Assembly: GCA_039566865.1 (NCBI GenBank) | Contig: CM076947.1 | Span: forward strand, 8,811,501 to 8,875,500 | Origin: Aurelia coerulea | Lineage: Eukaryota > Cnidaria > Scyphozoa > Semaeostomeae > Ulmaridae | Length of the DNA: 64,000 nucleotides | Direction: 5' to 3' | Shown: positions 10,782 through 22,700 of the stretch, in pieces | How the letters are laid out: the number at the start of each line of letters is the position of its first letter | Position numbering within the stretch: position 1 is the stretch's first letter | The notes under the pieces: generated by a model | The model's input: only the letters and a program-made list of their open reading frames with translations | Told to the model about the DNA's origin: nothing | The model's database searches: none | Program-made: the position numbers and the translations under genes

Positions 10782-13700
10782 TTATTGGCCCCGTATTTCA
10801 TGGAGGTAATTCACCACTTCAGAGTAGACATCCATACCAAAATTTGCATCTACAAAGACATTAGGCACTGTCATAAGGAGCCCTGCTTCTTCATTCTCAG
10901 TTAAAACAATGGTTGATCTTGGAACCACAACATGATTATTTGTCCGTAAGTCTGGTACAGGCCCTTCTTCATCAATACCGTAATCTACAGTTGTTCTCTC
11001 CAAGAGGTCCACTATTGTTGACCCATTGCTACTCACATGTTGATAAAATCCTCTTGTCCAAACCTGCAAGGGTGACATATTACCAACTGTTCTAACTGGG
11101 TGATTGTTCCATTGTTGACAAAACATGCTCAGGCAATTGTTTATTCTTGGTTGGAACACATAGTGCAAGGCAAATAGATTACTTTCATTATCTAGATCCA
11201 GCAAGCTGACTGACTCCATGTAATAAAATAGATTTATAAAGTGCTCTGAGACATAGCGATACACATCGACCCACAGTCGCTCAATACGCTGATTATGTAC
11301 GGACAACCCAGTTAAAACTGGGTTAGAAGCAGTGCCATAGTGGTCTAGCATCCATCTAGCTACCTGAATGTTCTCTGTGCCATGGTCAGTTCTAATGCGG
11401 AGAGGACATCGAAACGATGCAATCGATTCTATGAATAGAGTATAGACAGTATATGCCTCATTGTTTGTGGAACAGTGAAGAAATGTTATGCAGCGAGAGT
11501 ACCCATCAATACCACCATGAATCACAAATCTCCACCGAATCATTTTATGATTTCCATCAATATGCCTGTAAACATCAAACAATTCATGAATATGTTTGAC
11601 AACTATAGGCAAATGTAACAGGCCCAGAGCATGAATTGAGTGAATGCACAATCCAAAGAGCGAAATGTTATAAGAGCCCCTAATAAGAGATTTGATTGAA
11701 AGTAGGCCCAAAAGTTCCCCCTCCCCTCCCCCCACTTGGATTAATTTGATAACAAGCTGCAGGAAATGATATTAATTTCATTTTGAAATTTTTGCCCATA
11801 AATTAGGACCACTGCTTATCCTTTTTGGAACTTTTCCCACCCCCCCCCCAGTTACGAAGAACACCCCTTATATTTGGAAGTTGTACAGCTGCCCTATATG
11901 TTATAGTAGAGCTCCTCAACTGATTTTCAATATGTGGCAATTTTTACAAAAAAATGCAAACGCTACGGTAGGGACAGCCCAAGATTGTTGTTAACCCTAT
12001 CTGTACTGGGCGATTTTTTAGGTATTTTATACTGGGGGGGGGGGGCGTTTTTGGCCCCCCCTCCCACTTTTTCTCCAAAATTACAAAAAATATAACAATA
12101 AGACTTACCCCTATTGTCCTTTAGACAATTGGCTATTCAAATATAACAATGACAATTAATAAGTCACGTGATTCGTTGCTAGGCAACCGAAAAACTGACA
12201 AAAATTGGAAAATATATACCTTCTTAACCGGAAAAATTCTATTTAATCAACTACTCAACCGATTTTCTCCAAATTTGTTTCAAATAGTAGGAAACATGTC
12301 ATAGTTCAAATATACATACTTTGCAAAATTGTTTAGTTTCTATTTTTAGCACAATTAGCCTTAAATTAGCCTTTTGTTGCATGCATTTACTTTCATCGCA
12401 GGTTTTTGCCAGTCCTGCCCTTTTATCTGGTAAATATAGACTCAAAATGAATCAAATTAATAAGATGAAGCAAATTAGACTAAAAAAAATTATATTTGAC
12501 ACTTCTTTATTAGGTAAATGACGTCATAAATGTGAATGACGTCATATATATTAAATTTTGCTGACATCAGCAAATATGAAAAAATTATATATCACATGAA
12601 AGTACTCATCAAATGCAATCGAATGGTGCATGTTTGAGATCGATCAAGCAAACGACACGAAAACTATGGACATTTTAAGATTTTTTTTGTTGACCACTCT
12701 CCAAATATGGTATTACTGTGGTCACATGATCAGAGGTAGAACAATGAAATGTTAAGAATTTAATTGCCTATGAAATTTGAGTAAAAGTCACCAAAACTGG
12801 TGGTTATATCTCTTGTCGTTTTAGTGTAATGCAGCAAAAACTGGTAGGGGGGGGGGGCGAAAAACGCACCCCCCCCCAGTACGAATAGGGTTAAATTAAC
12901 CAAATGCTATGTAGTTTATTTTCAGAATATGATGATTTGTTTCATGTCTTGCTATAAAATTACTTAATCATACTGAATCTCAGAAATGCGGGCTATTCCA
13001 TGTTTACTCTGTACAGGGAAATAGAAGTAAAATTCCAGGGGGTCTTTTAAAAACAATTTCTGGGGGGGGGGTCAAAAATTCTTAATGATGCTTTTCTAGT
13101 GAGTATAAAGATTTTTTAACAAATATTTTCCAGGGAGGTTGTCAAAACTATCTCCTCTAAGCACATGTGTTGTTCATCATTTCCGGATAATCAAATTTAA
13201 GTACCATTTCTAAGAAGGGGTAGCTGGACCTAACCGATAACTTTTTTCCAAGGGATGCCTATCTGACAAAAATCTTGCTTCCATCCCCCTGTATGGCTGG
13301 AAGATTTTGACCATGAATCCACATGAAACATGTATTATTTCACTTTCAAGACATGGTGAAACATGGTGTTTACAACATGTTTCACCATGTTTCAAACATG
13401 GTGTGTTTGCAAGGGATTGCTACAAAAGACATTATGGAGTTATAAGTTGTTTTTTAAACTGTGAATGGAAGAAGATATTACTGTACCATAATGCGTTTGG
13501 GCAAGGCACATTATAAACCCTCCTCCTTATTGCACGTCTTTGGGCCCTGAGTGCACGCCCCATGGGGTCCACTCGCAAGATTGATTCACGAACTCTCATT
13601 CTCTGGACAAAGACACCTCGCGCTCGAAGGGAACCAATGACCATTCGCTCACCAGCGTTTGGGCACTCTTGTATTATGTCCCTCATAATGTTATCTAGAT

Positions 13701-14373
13701 CTGCATCAGATAGATTGGTAAAATTGTCACTGCCGCCCACAGTTACAAATTCAGCACGTCGCCTTCGCAATGTCCTTTCTGAAATACCAATCATGTCTGC
13801 AATTTGGTTCCAACGAAATCCAATGCTACGCAGACTGATGACTTGTTCTTCAGAAACTGCGTAGCTTGGTCTACCCTGCAGTTCATTGTTTATTGTCACA
13901 GCATGCGATGTGCCACAACCAGCCTCTCGTAAATGAAAAAAACTTATTCGCTCAGCTATCCGAGTCCTATATGAATGTATGATGCAAAGGACTTCATCGA
14001 TGATGGATTCTATTTGAGTGAAAATAAGTTGAACACGATTGCAGTTAGAATCTTGCACAATTATCATGCACTCGGTTCTGTAAGATGTCACCAACTGTGA
14101 AAGAGCAATGCACCTCCTTGCCATCTCTTCGAGGACATGTTCTTCTCCAGAATACAAATGCCTTCCTACCTCCATAAGTGACCTTGCAAGTTCAGGGGCA
14201 AAATTTTCAAGGTCATCAAGGTATTCCCATGCCGTCGTACTTTCGACGACATAAGCGTCGAAGCAAAAACAAAGCACGAATAATAAGCTGAACCTGATAA
14301 GCTTGCACATGTTGAAACAGCACCCATAAAACTGGACTACTCTGCTTGCTGCTTGGTGTGTTTGGCTTGGCAT
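10782..14373 (-). CDS. Two-exon integrase (rve-type DDE) gene with HTH N-terminus
   Basis: This is a DDE integrase-like protein of an animal mobile-element family. Exon 1 is 14373-13487 and exon 2 is 11565-10782. The donor (TG|GTACAG) and acceptor (TTTACAG|GC) rejoin a Trp codon and give NALW-HIDGNHK, which is how I remember uninterrupted relatives. The joined frame codes about 556 residues. Exon 1 has a helix-turn-helix near GRPSYAVSEEQVISLRSIGF then WNQIADMIGISERTLRRRR. Exon 2 has the catalytic triad: Asp in GGIDGYSR, Asp in IRTDHGTENI and Glu in VHNQRIERLW. No lesion is visible. The first Met is uncertain; Mets further in would give a shorter N-terminus. I found no clear terminal repeats, so it may be a domesticated gene or an element whose ends I missed. 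Confidence 0.75.
11995..12890. mobile_element. TTAA-flanked MITE inside the integrase intron
   Basis: It starts CCCTATCTGTACTGGG and ends CCAGTACGAATAGGG, with TTAA on both sides (11991-11994, 12891-12894), the duplication used by piggyBac and Kolobok elements. Poly-G/poly-C runs sit just inside each end. Palindromic GACGTCAT words lie near 12520-12545. It has no coding capacity. Confidence 0.8.
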
Positions 14374-16229
14374 TACGCCATTCCTTGGTGTGTTTGGCGG
14401 CTTTTTGGCGCGAAATGCACTTGTGAACGAGGCTCAAGCAGTCTGCAGATGGCACTTGTGAACGAGGCACGTGACTGATAGACAGTGATAGACCGATTGA
14501 TATGTGATAGACCAAAGTCTTATGAAAAGCGCAGATAGTACTTTAAACGAAGTGAGAAATATAGTACTATGTGAGTTGTCAAAGTACTTTGAAATTGTGA
14601 AAGTATTCCAAATGTATAATTGGTGATGAAATTAAAGAAAAAGTCTACGAATTGGAGGAATGTATTGAAATTATATAGATTAGTAACGGAAATGTAGAGT
14701 AAGTAGAGTAAATACAGAGAAAGTACTTTAAATATTGGACTAAGTATTTATGTCCGCTTTGGCGCGCCATAGTGACAGCTCATTCTGTTCATTGGCAAAT
14801 ATTGTCTCTTGATTGCATAGACTAGATGCAAACAAGAAAGGTGATGTAGCAATACTGGGGATGTAACATAGCTCATTGAGGCCATAATCATTTGATGTTA
14901 AATCCAACAATTTTTTGACATTATTAATGGTTGATGAACACAATTTTTCCATCCTTAGGTATACAGTGTTTGATGTAGGAAAAACTGTTTCGCTTTGCAG
15001 TAATCTTTCTGAGGGCATGTTAACCAACTCTATACTTGGTTAACAAGCCACCACCTAAAAGCCAATTAGTTGAAGAGAAGCTATCAAGAATTCAAAATAT
15101 CCATAGCAGCTGTTTACGTGTAAAAAAGAACAATTGAAGATGTGTCCACTCTAAGGTGCACCTAATCAAAAGGATTAGTTAAAGGCCAACTAATAATTAC
15201 AGGAATCAAGGGTAAACTGATTGTGATGATACAGTACATGTCATGTTCACAGTAACATAATTTGTCTGTCAAATAATTTTCTTTATAGTTTCTTAACCCT
15301 ATCAAGGCAACCCCCCCCCCCCCGTTTTGGCTTTTGTTCAGTGGATTTTAACCAAGTGCACTTACTGTATACTGTACAATGCTAAAACTTTCTCACTGTT
15401 AGGTTTTATCCTTCTTGTAATTAAAAAATTAACTTAATTTGAATTTATATGTCGTTCATAGAATAAATGGCGTTTAGAGAATACAAATTCAGTTAATACT
15501 GAGTTTAAATAATACGAATACGAGTTCAGCCTATTGCATCACATCTAAAATGTTGACTGGAAAATTAGGCCGTTTCTTTCTAATGCCATCTAAAGCTTGA
15601 ATTTGAGCAAGTTTATCGATCTTCTTTTCGACATGAAAGCGCTGTGGTAAAAGTGCAACCAACATCTTAAAATACAATTTAGCCATTAGGCAGTAAAATA
15701 AAACAAAGGTTTTGAAAATCAGTTCATTGGTTATGGACATGTAAGCAATCAAACAATAATACATCATTTTGGGACACACGGTACAATGATAAAAAGTAAA
15801 TGTTACATCTTCAACAATAATCTGACTAATTCAGTCATTTAGCATTATTGGTTGTAAAAGCGTATAGGGTATAGCGTATGAGTCATTATCTGTTTAATAG
15901 ATTTTAGTTTGTTCAAATTTCAGATTTTCATGAATAGCAAATAGAGCAAATATAATTTTCTGGGCTAGAGTGCAGTTTAGCAGGCGGCCCCTGCGCAGTA
16001 ATGTTGCATTTGACAGGATTCAAATTCAAATAAAAGTTGGTTTGAGACAAGCGTTCTTTCTTTTCATGCAAACATCAACTGATAAACAACGGGGGTTTGG
16101 GGGCAGTAGCCCCCAATTATCAAGGAAATAAACTACAATTAAAATACGATTGAATCATCTTGACAACAACGCTATAGCTAAAAGTCATCTAAGCTGTTCG
16201 TGCTGCAGTCCAAGTTGGTTTTTGGAGGA
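14374..16229. other. No gene recognised; solo TTAACCCTATC end at 15294
   Basis: A 95-codon minus-strand open frame ends at 14740 and another of 82 codons at 15531, without motifs I know. TTAACCCTATC followed by poly-C at about 15294-15322 matches the end of the TTAA-flanked MITE family, but I see no partner end. Confidence 0.4.
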
Positions 16230-16239
16230 TTTTGGTGAA

Positions 16240-16860
16240 TCACAACCAGTGGCCTACGTATCTTCACAGGATACACTTTTGTGATCAAGTTCAAGAATGT
16301 TTTGAATTTATCGTCAGACAGCTTCAAATATTGTTTTCGCACACAGTATTCTGCAAAGTACTAGTCGTAAAATTCTTTCCTGGTACCAGTTTTTGGCAGG
16401 GATTTCTTCAATGCGTTCCAGGTACTTTCAATCCTGTTTGTGCAAGCGCCGTTTTCTTGATTTACAAATTGTATCGAGTGGTTCAATTGTATCAACAGTC
16501 ACTCATAATAACTAAGCCTGGATGGACATACCGTTGAATAATGGGGATGAGCGTTGGAGCACTTCTGTCGGGGACAGCCTCAAATAAACACTTCTTCAAT
16601 TCTCTTTCGATGCCTCCGAACACCCAAATGCATTCTACCCGTTTGCCCCGATGGTATTTGCACTTTCCAAACTTTGATTCATCAATTTCAACCGTCTTGC
16701 CTGGCCCAACGATTGGCTGTGATTCCTTTTTGATAATTTCAAAGCAAACTTCCCTCGCAAAATTATACCAGTCAACAGTGATGTGGTTGCTGGCAATGGA
16801 CAACTCATGCCTGGCGAGCTCTTCCGGATACTTATAAACCCAATAGTAATTTAATTTTAT
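16240..16860 (-). pseudogene. Decayed Merlin (IS1016/IS1595-like) transposase
   Basis: Read on minus, the remnant runs YKYPEELARHELSIASNHIT, VDWYNFAREVC, VEIDESKFGKCKYHRGKRVE, WVFGGIERE, VIMSDC, a frame change, then FVNQENGACTNRIESTWNAL and a C-terminal tail to about 16240. These are the DDE blocks of ISXO2/IS1016-type transposases, which in animals belong to Merlin elements: Asp in EIDESKFG, Asp in MSDC, Glu in NRIEST. A stop and frameshift after MSDC (about 16494) and another stop near 16360 make it inactive. I did not find its TIRs. Confidence 0.8.
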
Positions 16861-16926
16861 TATTTTCTCGAGCGACAGATGAGATTTTGAGAACCATGAG
16901 TCTGCACTTGGCTGTCTGTTTCAAGC

Positions 16927-17200
16927 TTGATTAAATATGACAGGGCTATCATTATTTATAAGATAACTAATGATCTGCGCCCTGACAGCTTGACAGGAAG
17001 GTTCTTAACAAGGTCACAGCTATCTAACTATACATTAAGAAACTCATTATATATTGACGTGCCAAGGCACAATTTGGAATTTTTAAAGAGGAGTTTCCAT
17101 TATTCAGGAGCCAAAGTTTGGAATCAAATTCTATTGAACATCAGAACTAGTCCTACAATTTACACTTTCAAAAAGAAATTGAAGGATTGGAAAATAGGAA
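16927..17200 (+). pseudogene. 3' end of a non-LTR retrotransposon RT (plus strand)
   Basis: It encodes YKITNDLRPDSL, SNYTLRNSLYIDVPR and SFHYSGAKVWNQI followed by an FKKKLKDW end, the typical C-terminus of CR1/L2-like reverse transcriptases. Only the last 90 or so residues remain, so it is strongly 5'-truncated. It runs head-on into a minus-strand copy of a related element whose own C-terminus lies at the same place. Confidence 0.65.
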
Positions 17201-17908
17201 AATTGTTGTATACATGCGCTGCAGTCACAGAAAAACTTTTACGACCAAATTCAGTTCTCATCTTTGGGACTTTTACAGTTAAGTTATTATTTCTTGTATT
17301 TTGACAATGTTCCTTTCTCTCAAAGTAATTTGTAAATGGGTCACACACGTTGTTTTGGAGGCAATCAAATACATGATCTTATGATATTGCTGCTTCGCTC
17401 TTCAATTTTTCGTATTTGATTAACTCTTGAATTCGACCATCCGAGTACAATTGAGCCACAATATGTGAAGACAGGCATGATCCTAGGTCTATAGATCTTT
17501 TCTGCAGTTGCTGAGTCAATGGAACTTCGAATGCGGAGTAAATTTACTCTTCCTGCAGCTTTTTTGTAAGTTGCATTAAAGTGGGTTTCGAGATTTAGAG
17601 AGGGATCCAATGTTACTCCAAGGTATTTGTAAGTTGCAGTTGATGCATGTTCCACCAACTTGTATGTTTAATTGCCTTCCATTAAAGAGGTTTAATCGCT
17701 TTGATGTTCCAAAAAGCATCGCCTCTGATTTCCCTTTTTTTAAATTCATTATCAGTTCATTTTCACAAAACCACGTGGACAAATTGTTGACATCATCGTT
17801 AAGATGATTTTCGATGATGTTAAAGTCATTGGATGAAGTAAAGATAACGGTATCATCTGCGTATGTAATGAACTTTGTATACTTCAGTGTTCTATTTGCA
17901 TCATTAAA
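17160..17908 (-). pseudogene. 5'-truncated non-LTR RT fragment (minus strand)
   Basis: On minus it reads FITYADDTVIFTSS (RT catalytic YADD), WFCENELIMNLKKGKSE and TYKYLGVTLDPSLNLETHF, then a C-terminal block with FGRKSFSV. It closely resembles the element at 47010-48609, for instance in YKYLGV.LDP. The reading frame breaks near 17640. It starts abruptly at about 17908, inside another coding remnant, which fits 5'-truncated insertion. Confidence 0.75.
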
Positions 17909-17910
17909 AT

Positions 17911-18105
17911 GGGGAACACATACACAAGTAGCTCGTCTTTCAAATCATTGTATTTCTTATATTCTTTCACGGCCTCAAAATTGTCACCCTTAGGAAGAAA
18001 GTGCTTTTTTTGCTTGGCTTTCTCGTTAGCAATTGCCTTCTTATTTGCAACTCTTTTGACACTGCTTTGGACATCATTCCACAATTTTCTTTTAGACAAC
18101 GCCTA
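17911..18105 (-). pseudogene. Lys-rich coding fragment of an unrecognised gene
   Basis: An open minus frame starts SKRKLWNDVQSSVKRVANKK and continues through KHFLPKGDNFEAVKEYKKY to DELLVYV. It is highly charged and helical in character. It stops where the RT fragment begins, so it was probably broken by that insertion. Function unknown. Confidence 0.35.
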
Positions 18106-18109
18106 GAGT

Positions 18110-18540
18110 TCCTCATAAAACCCTTATGTAAAACCCTCTTTTATGGGTTTTTCCAAGAACCCTTCCTTTGGGTTTTTATAAGAACCCCATGGATGGGTTT
18201 TTCAAAAAACCTTTTGAGTGTGTTATAGCAACCCCAAGGTGTTTTCAGCAGCCTACAAACACGCAACCCCTAGAGGTGCTTATAAAAACCCTTCTCAGGG
18301 GTTTTTATAGAAACCCTAAGCTTGCTTTATAAAAACCACTACAGGTTTTTCTGGATGTGTTATAACAACCCATGGGGGTTTTTCGGTAGCGTACAAATAC
18401 GCAACCCCTGGAGGTGCTCTTAAGAACCCTTCTCAATGGTTTTTAAAGAGACCCTTAGGTTGCTTTACAAAATCCCCAGGGGGTTTTACTGGATGCGTTA
18501 TAACAACCCATATGGTTTTTTTAGCAGCCTACAATAGGCA
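18110..18540. repeat. Tandem repeat of about 140 bp, continued at 19148-19260
   Basis: Units begin near 18249 and 18390, and another begins near 18527. Each contains CAACCCCTGGAGGTGCT and alternating AAAACCC/GGGTTTTT words that could form small hairpins. The array is cut at 18540 by two stacked MITEs and resumes at 19148 with the expected AATAGGCAACCCCTGGAGG. Confidence 0.7.
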
Positions 18541-18722
18541 GCATAGGAATCATTTGTTGTACATAGCCGATTGGATTGACGATAGGTCAAATTTAGAAAA
18601 ATCTTCAAGGGTTTCTTTTGTCTCGCTTTTTAGCCATCTGATTGGTTGGTGAAAATGAGGCTTTGGCGGTTTCCACCATGGGCCACAAGCAATCGGCTAT
18701 GTACGGCGAATGATTCCTATGC
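18541..18722. mobile_element. 182-bp MITE with 33-bp TIRs and an 11-bp target duplication
   Basis: The ends are GCATAGGAATCATTTGTTG... and its inverted partner CGAATGATTCCTATGC, 30 of 33 bases matching. TACAATAGGCA precedes it (18530-18540). The same 11 bases follow it once the next MITE is removed (18723-18724 plus 19148-19156). A 9-11 bp duplication is typical of Mutator-like elements. Confidence 0.75.
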
Positions 18723-18724
18723 TA

Positions 18725-19145
18725 CAGTAAATCCCCCCATTTAAGAACCTAAAAAAAAGGACCTACAGGCCTGTTTTCCTAACTTATGCACCTTGTAATT
18801 AAGAACCTGTTTGAGTTTGGTGAAAAATATGTTCTTATAGCAGGGGTAGCAAAGTTGATTTTGGATTGTCAGTGTTAAGTTCATTTTTGTCCCCGTGGGC
18901 TTTTAATGTTCGAATCGCCTCCCCTGCTGTTTGAAAGCTTAGTATTGGGTATTAGGTATATTATAACCTTTCCAAAACAAATAGTAGGGCTGAAAATCAT
19001 TGAAGAAGGTTCCAAAATGGCCTACGCAAGGTACTCTTCAAATAAGAACCATTTTACCTTGAAATTTGGCTTGGTACCTTTAGAATAAGAACCTATTTCA
19101 GCCTAGCTCTCAAAAAAGTATGTTCTTATATGCGGGGATTTACTG
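18725..19145. mobile_element. TA-flanked MITE next to the 182-bp MITE
   Basis: It starts CAGTAAATCCCCCCATTTAA and ends GTTCTTATATGCGGGG then ATTTACTG, with TA on both sides (18723-18724, 19146-19147). Inside it repeats AAGAACCT. It belongs to the same family as 7251-7719 and landed in the TA of the target duplication of its neighbour. Confidence 0.8.
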
Positions 19146-19156
19146 TACAATAGGCA

Positions 19157-19521
19157 ACCCCTGGAGGTGTCAGCAAAACCCTTGCCATTGGTTTTTATAA
19201 AATCCCGTAGGTCGGTTTATAAAAACCTTTGACCACAATGGTTTTCAACGAGAATAAACCTTGTTGGTTGTTTTTAAAACTTCAAATGAGCTTTCAATAC
19301 CAAACAAACAACCCTTTTTGAAACTTTTCAAGAACATGAAATCGGCAATTCACCAAATTATCAATATGGTCAACTGTGACGGAAAACAATGGATCTTGAA
19401 TAGAACGAATAGAATGCCCCTCATGCCATATTCTCAATTGCCACGCCACGCCCCTGGTTTGCTGTTCTAGTAAAATAGCAAAATGACCAAGTCCAATGAA
19501 TCATCATGCGCAAAAATTGCA
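19157..19521. other. End of the 140-bp repeat, then no feature
   Basis: The tandem repeat fades out by about 19260. The rest, up to the Kolobok insertion, has no supported feature. Confidence 0.4.
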
Positions 19522-19698
19522 TTAAAGGCCTTATGCAATGAAAAATTGCCTTCCGATTTTTGTTCGTATTTTCAAAGACAAAAATCCCGTGAAACGATTG
19601 CAAAAAACCAAATTGAAATATCTTTTATCGTTCAAGAGTTACAGCGCAGGAAAGTTTCTGTTTTGATAAGTTTTGCCGGGAAAAATTTGAGTTTGGCG

Positions 19699-19706
19699 TG
19701 ACGTCA
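19699..19706. promoter_or_regulatory. CRE-like palindrome upstream of the transposase
   Basis: TGACGTCA, the classical CREB/ATF half-palindrome pair, lies 45 bases before the transposase ATG within GCGTGACGTCACAGTTATGA. The same block is present, inverted, before the second gene at 26534-26541. Confidence 0.5.
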
Positions 19707-19750
19707 CAGTTATGATCAGACAAGGAACCAGGAAGTATATCGTATACAAG

Positions 19751-22700
19751 ATGGCTACCTCGACCGAAAAAACGAAGTCTTCAGCTAGACGTGGTGGGAG
19801 ATCTTGTGTTGCCGGTGGGCCAGGTGGCAGTAGCTGCAAAAATAAGCAATTTACGGAGGATATATCTATCCACACTTTTCCGAATAAAGATCTAGACTCT
19901 TCGAGATACTGGAAGTGGGTTTCCTTCGTTCGGCGGCATAGGCCTAACTGGTCACCAACCAAGTCGTCGATCCTCTGTTCGGTTCATTTTGAAGATAGTT
20001 GCTTCAGCATGCGAAGGGATGTTGCTAAAGAGCTTGGGATTAGGAACAAGCTTACTAACGATGCAATACCAACGATCGATGTTGCAAACACCGTTATGGA
20101 AACAGAAGAGCTGTCTGACAGGAGCAGGAGACGAGTAAGTTGGCCCAATGGGCCTAATTTTCAAGACTGCATTTTCGATGAATCATTATTTTCTCGTTAT
20201 TTTTTTTCTCGATATTTCATGACTTCAACATTGCCTATCATTCTCTTTCCTATCTCTCTTTTGCTGGCCCCTTCCTTACTTGCTAAAATTGTTTTCACAG
20301 ATATTAAGACAATCATTACCATCGACTTCAACGAGCACAAACGTTTCAGAGGAAGCAGAATTTGTTGAACCAGATCTCGAGCCTGTGTCATCACCAACCA
20401 CAGAATGCAAAAAGTGCCCCGTGTTGAAAGCAAAGCTGCTGCACTGCCAGAAAAAGTTGTGGCTATTAAAAAAGAAAATTCAATCCCAGGGATCTGCTGA
20501 CACTCATGATCGTCAGGAATTTGAGGTAATCAATTTTTCATCACGATAAATTTATGTTTTGAGTCATGTACTGTAGATCTCTCCTTCTTGCAAAATATTT
20601 GCTGTCTGCCAAGAAATTAATATGTGGCAGTGGTAGAAACTACATGCATCCAAAAGATAAGAAACAAAGTAAGAAACTTTAAGTTCGAACAGGCTGAAAT
20701 TTTCTCGTGAAATTAAGAAACTTTTAGTAGTATCTGCTTATCCAAGTTTCTTATGAAAGAAAAGGCGTGTGGTGAAGGAATTTTTACTGTGAACATGGCA
20801 CATAAATTATGATCAGCTGATTATACTATTGAGATTTGATGATAAATCAAGATAGATTACTAAATTACAAGAAGATCTTGTTTTATTCATTCTCTTTCCT
20901 CCCTTATGCAGTTGCAAGATGACCACGGAGAAAGTGTAGATTACGGAGACAAGGTGGCAGATTCTACTATGGAAGATTCCGACATTGAAATGGAGGAAGA
21001 AGACACTGATTGGAGTGAACAAGAAGCTTCAGCTTTGTTGTCGGATGATGATGATGATGAAATCAATGAAAACGAATCAAAGTACAGAGTAAGGTAATGT
21101 ACAAAAATAAGCATTCAGTTCTTTTTATTAAACATATTTTAGGTCAAAGATGAAGACAGTATTTAATGAGAATTTGCCTATTCACTTTGACAACATTCTC
21201 CTTCCAATAATAGACAAAATTTTGTTTTCTGAGATTTTGCCATAATTATATTGCGTGGTTTCACAATCAAATCTCTTTTGGACAAATAGATATTTTTGTA
21301 TGAAACAAATCTTTATTGAAATTCTTTTCATTTTCAGAGTTGAGCCTGACACCAAACCCGCAAATGAGCCAAAATTTGTTGTATTCTTCAGAGTGTTGTT
21401 AAATTTGTTCAGTTTATTTTGTTTCAATTGTAAATATGAAAAACCAAAAGTGCAGATTGTAACAAAAGGATCAATGGCAACTGTTGTTCAAGATTGCAGT
21501 CATTGTGGAAAGAAATTTAAATGGCACAGTCAACCTATGGTCTTCGGAAAGTATCCTGCTGGCAACTTAATGATAAGTTTTGGAATTTTAATGTCTGGAG
21601 TACGAATAAGTCAAATACTCCTAGCTTTAAAACACAAGGGATTGCATGCAATTTCTCCCAGGACCTTTTTCTACCACCAGCGCAAGTTTCTGTTTCCATC
21701 TATTCTCATGCAGTGGAGGAAATACCAAGCAAAGTTTGTAGAAGATTTGAAACAAAATGATGATGTTGAATGGTCAGGAGATGGTACATTCGATTCTATG
21801 GGGCACAATGCCAAATACGGAATGTATACAATGTTCTGCAATACAATTTCCAATTTCCCTGGTGCACTTTAAACTGCTGCAGGTGAAGTATAATTGGAAC
21901 CTGCTAAAAACTCCTGTTTTAGCAAGTTCTAACAGGGCATGGGGTGAATGAAGTTGCTCATGTTTCATTAGGTTTGAGAACTTGCACAGCATTAGTTTCA
22001 TTGGGTACTTGCAAAGCAGCTATATTCAAGTCAAAAAGCTACTTGGCAAGAAGTTTACAAATCAAATCTCAAACACCATACAACAAAATTAAAAAATATA
22101 CAATTTGGAACAAGTTACTGCTGTATGACAAATGTAGTCTTACAGACAGCAGTAAGATGTTTCAATTTGCAAATTTTGTCAATAAAGTATGAATTTATTG
22201 GTGCAGATAACATGCTGAAACAAACACTATTTTTGAAGTCTTGTCTACAAATTTTCTCCCAAGCCTTCAAAATGTCTCAGGACGTTCTGATCTCAAATAA
22301 TATTGAATTTAAGGAAATGTTTCACTTCGATTTTAGTCCAATGAAACGGGCAGCAGCAATGCAATGGAACTTGCTGGCGCAAAGCGGTGCTTTGAATTCC
22401 TCAAAACTGCTGGATTGAAAATATCTGCTTTCATCAGTGATCGGCATCTAGGCATCGCAAAATGGATTTGAGAATCCGAGACAAAAACAGTGCACTACAA
22501 TGACTTGTGGCATGTTTGCAAGGGTTTGACAAAGCGGATTTTGAATGCAGGAAAAGAACAAGGAAATGAAATAATCTTGGTTTGGCAAAGGGCAATAAAA
22601 AAGCATTTGTATTGGTCGGCAGCATCTACAACTCAAGGTTTCGGAGATCTTATAGTTGCAAAGTGGAAGTCATTTATTAGACACATTGCGGACAACCATA

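Noticed and set aside
18900..18930. tRNA T-loop-like GTTCGAATC
   Set aside because: It lies inside a MITE and no acceptor stem or anticodon arm can be folded around it.
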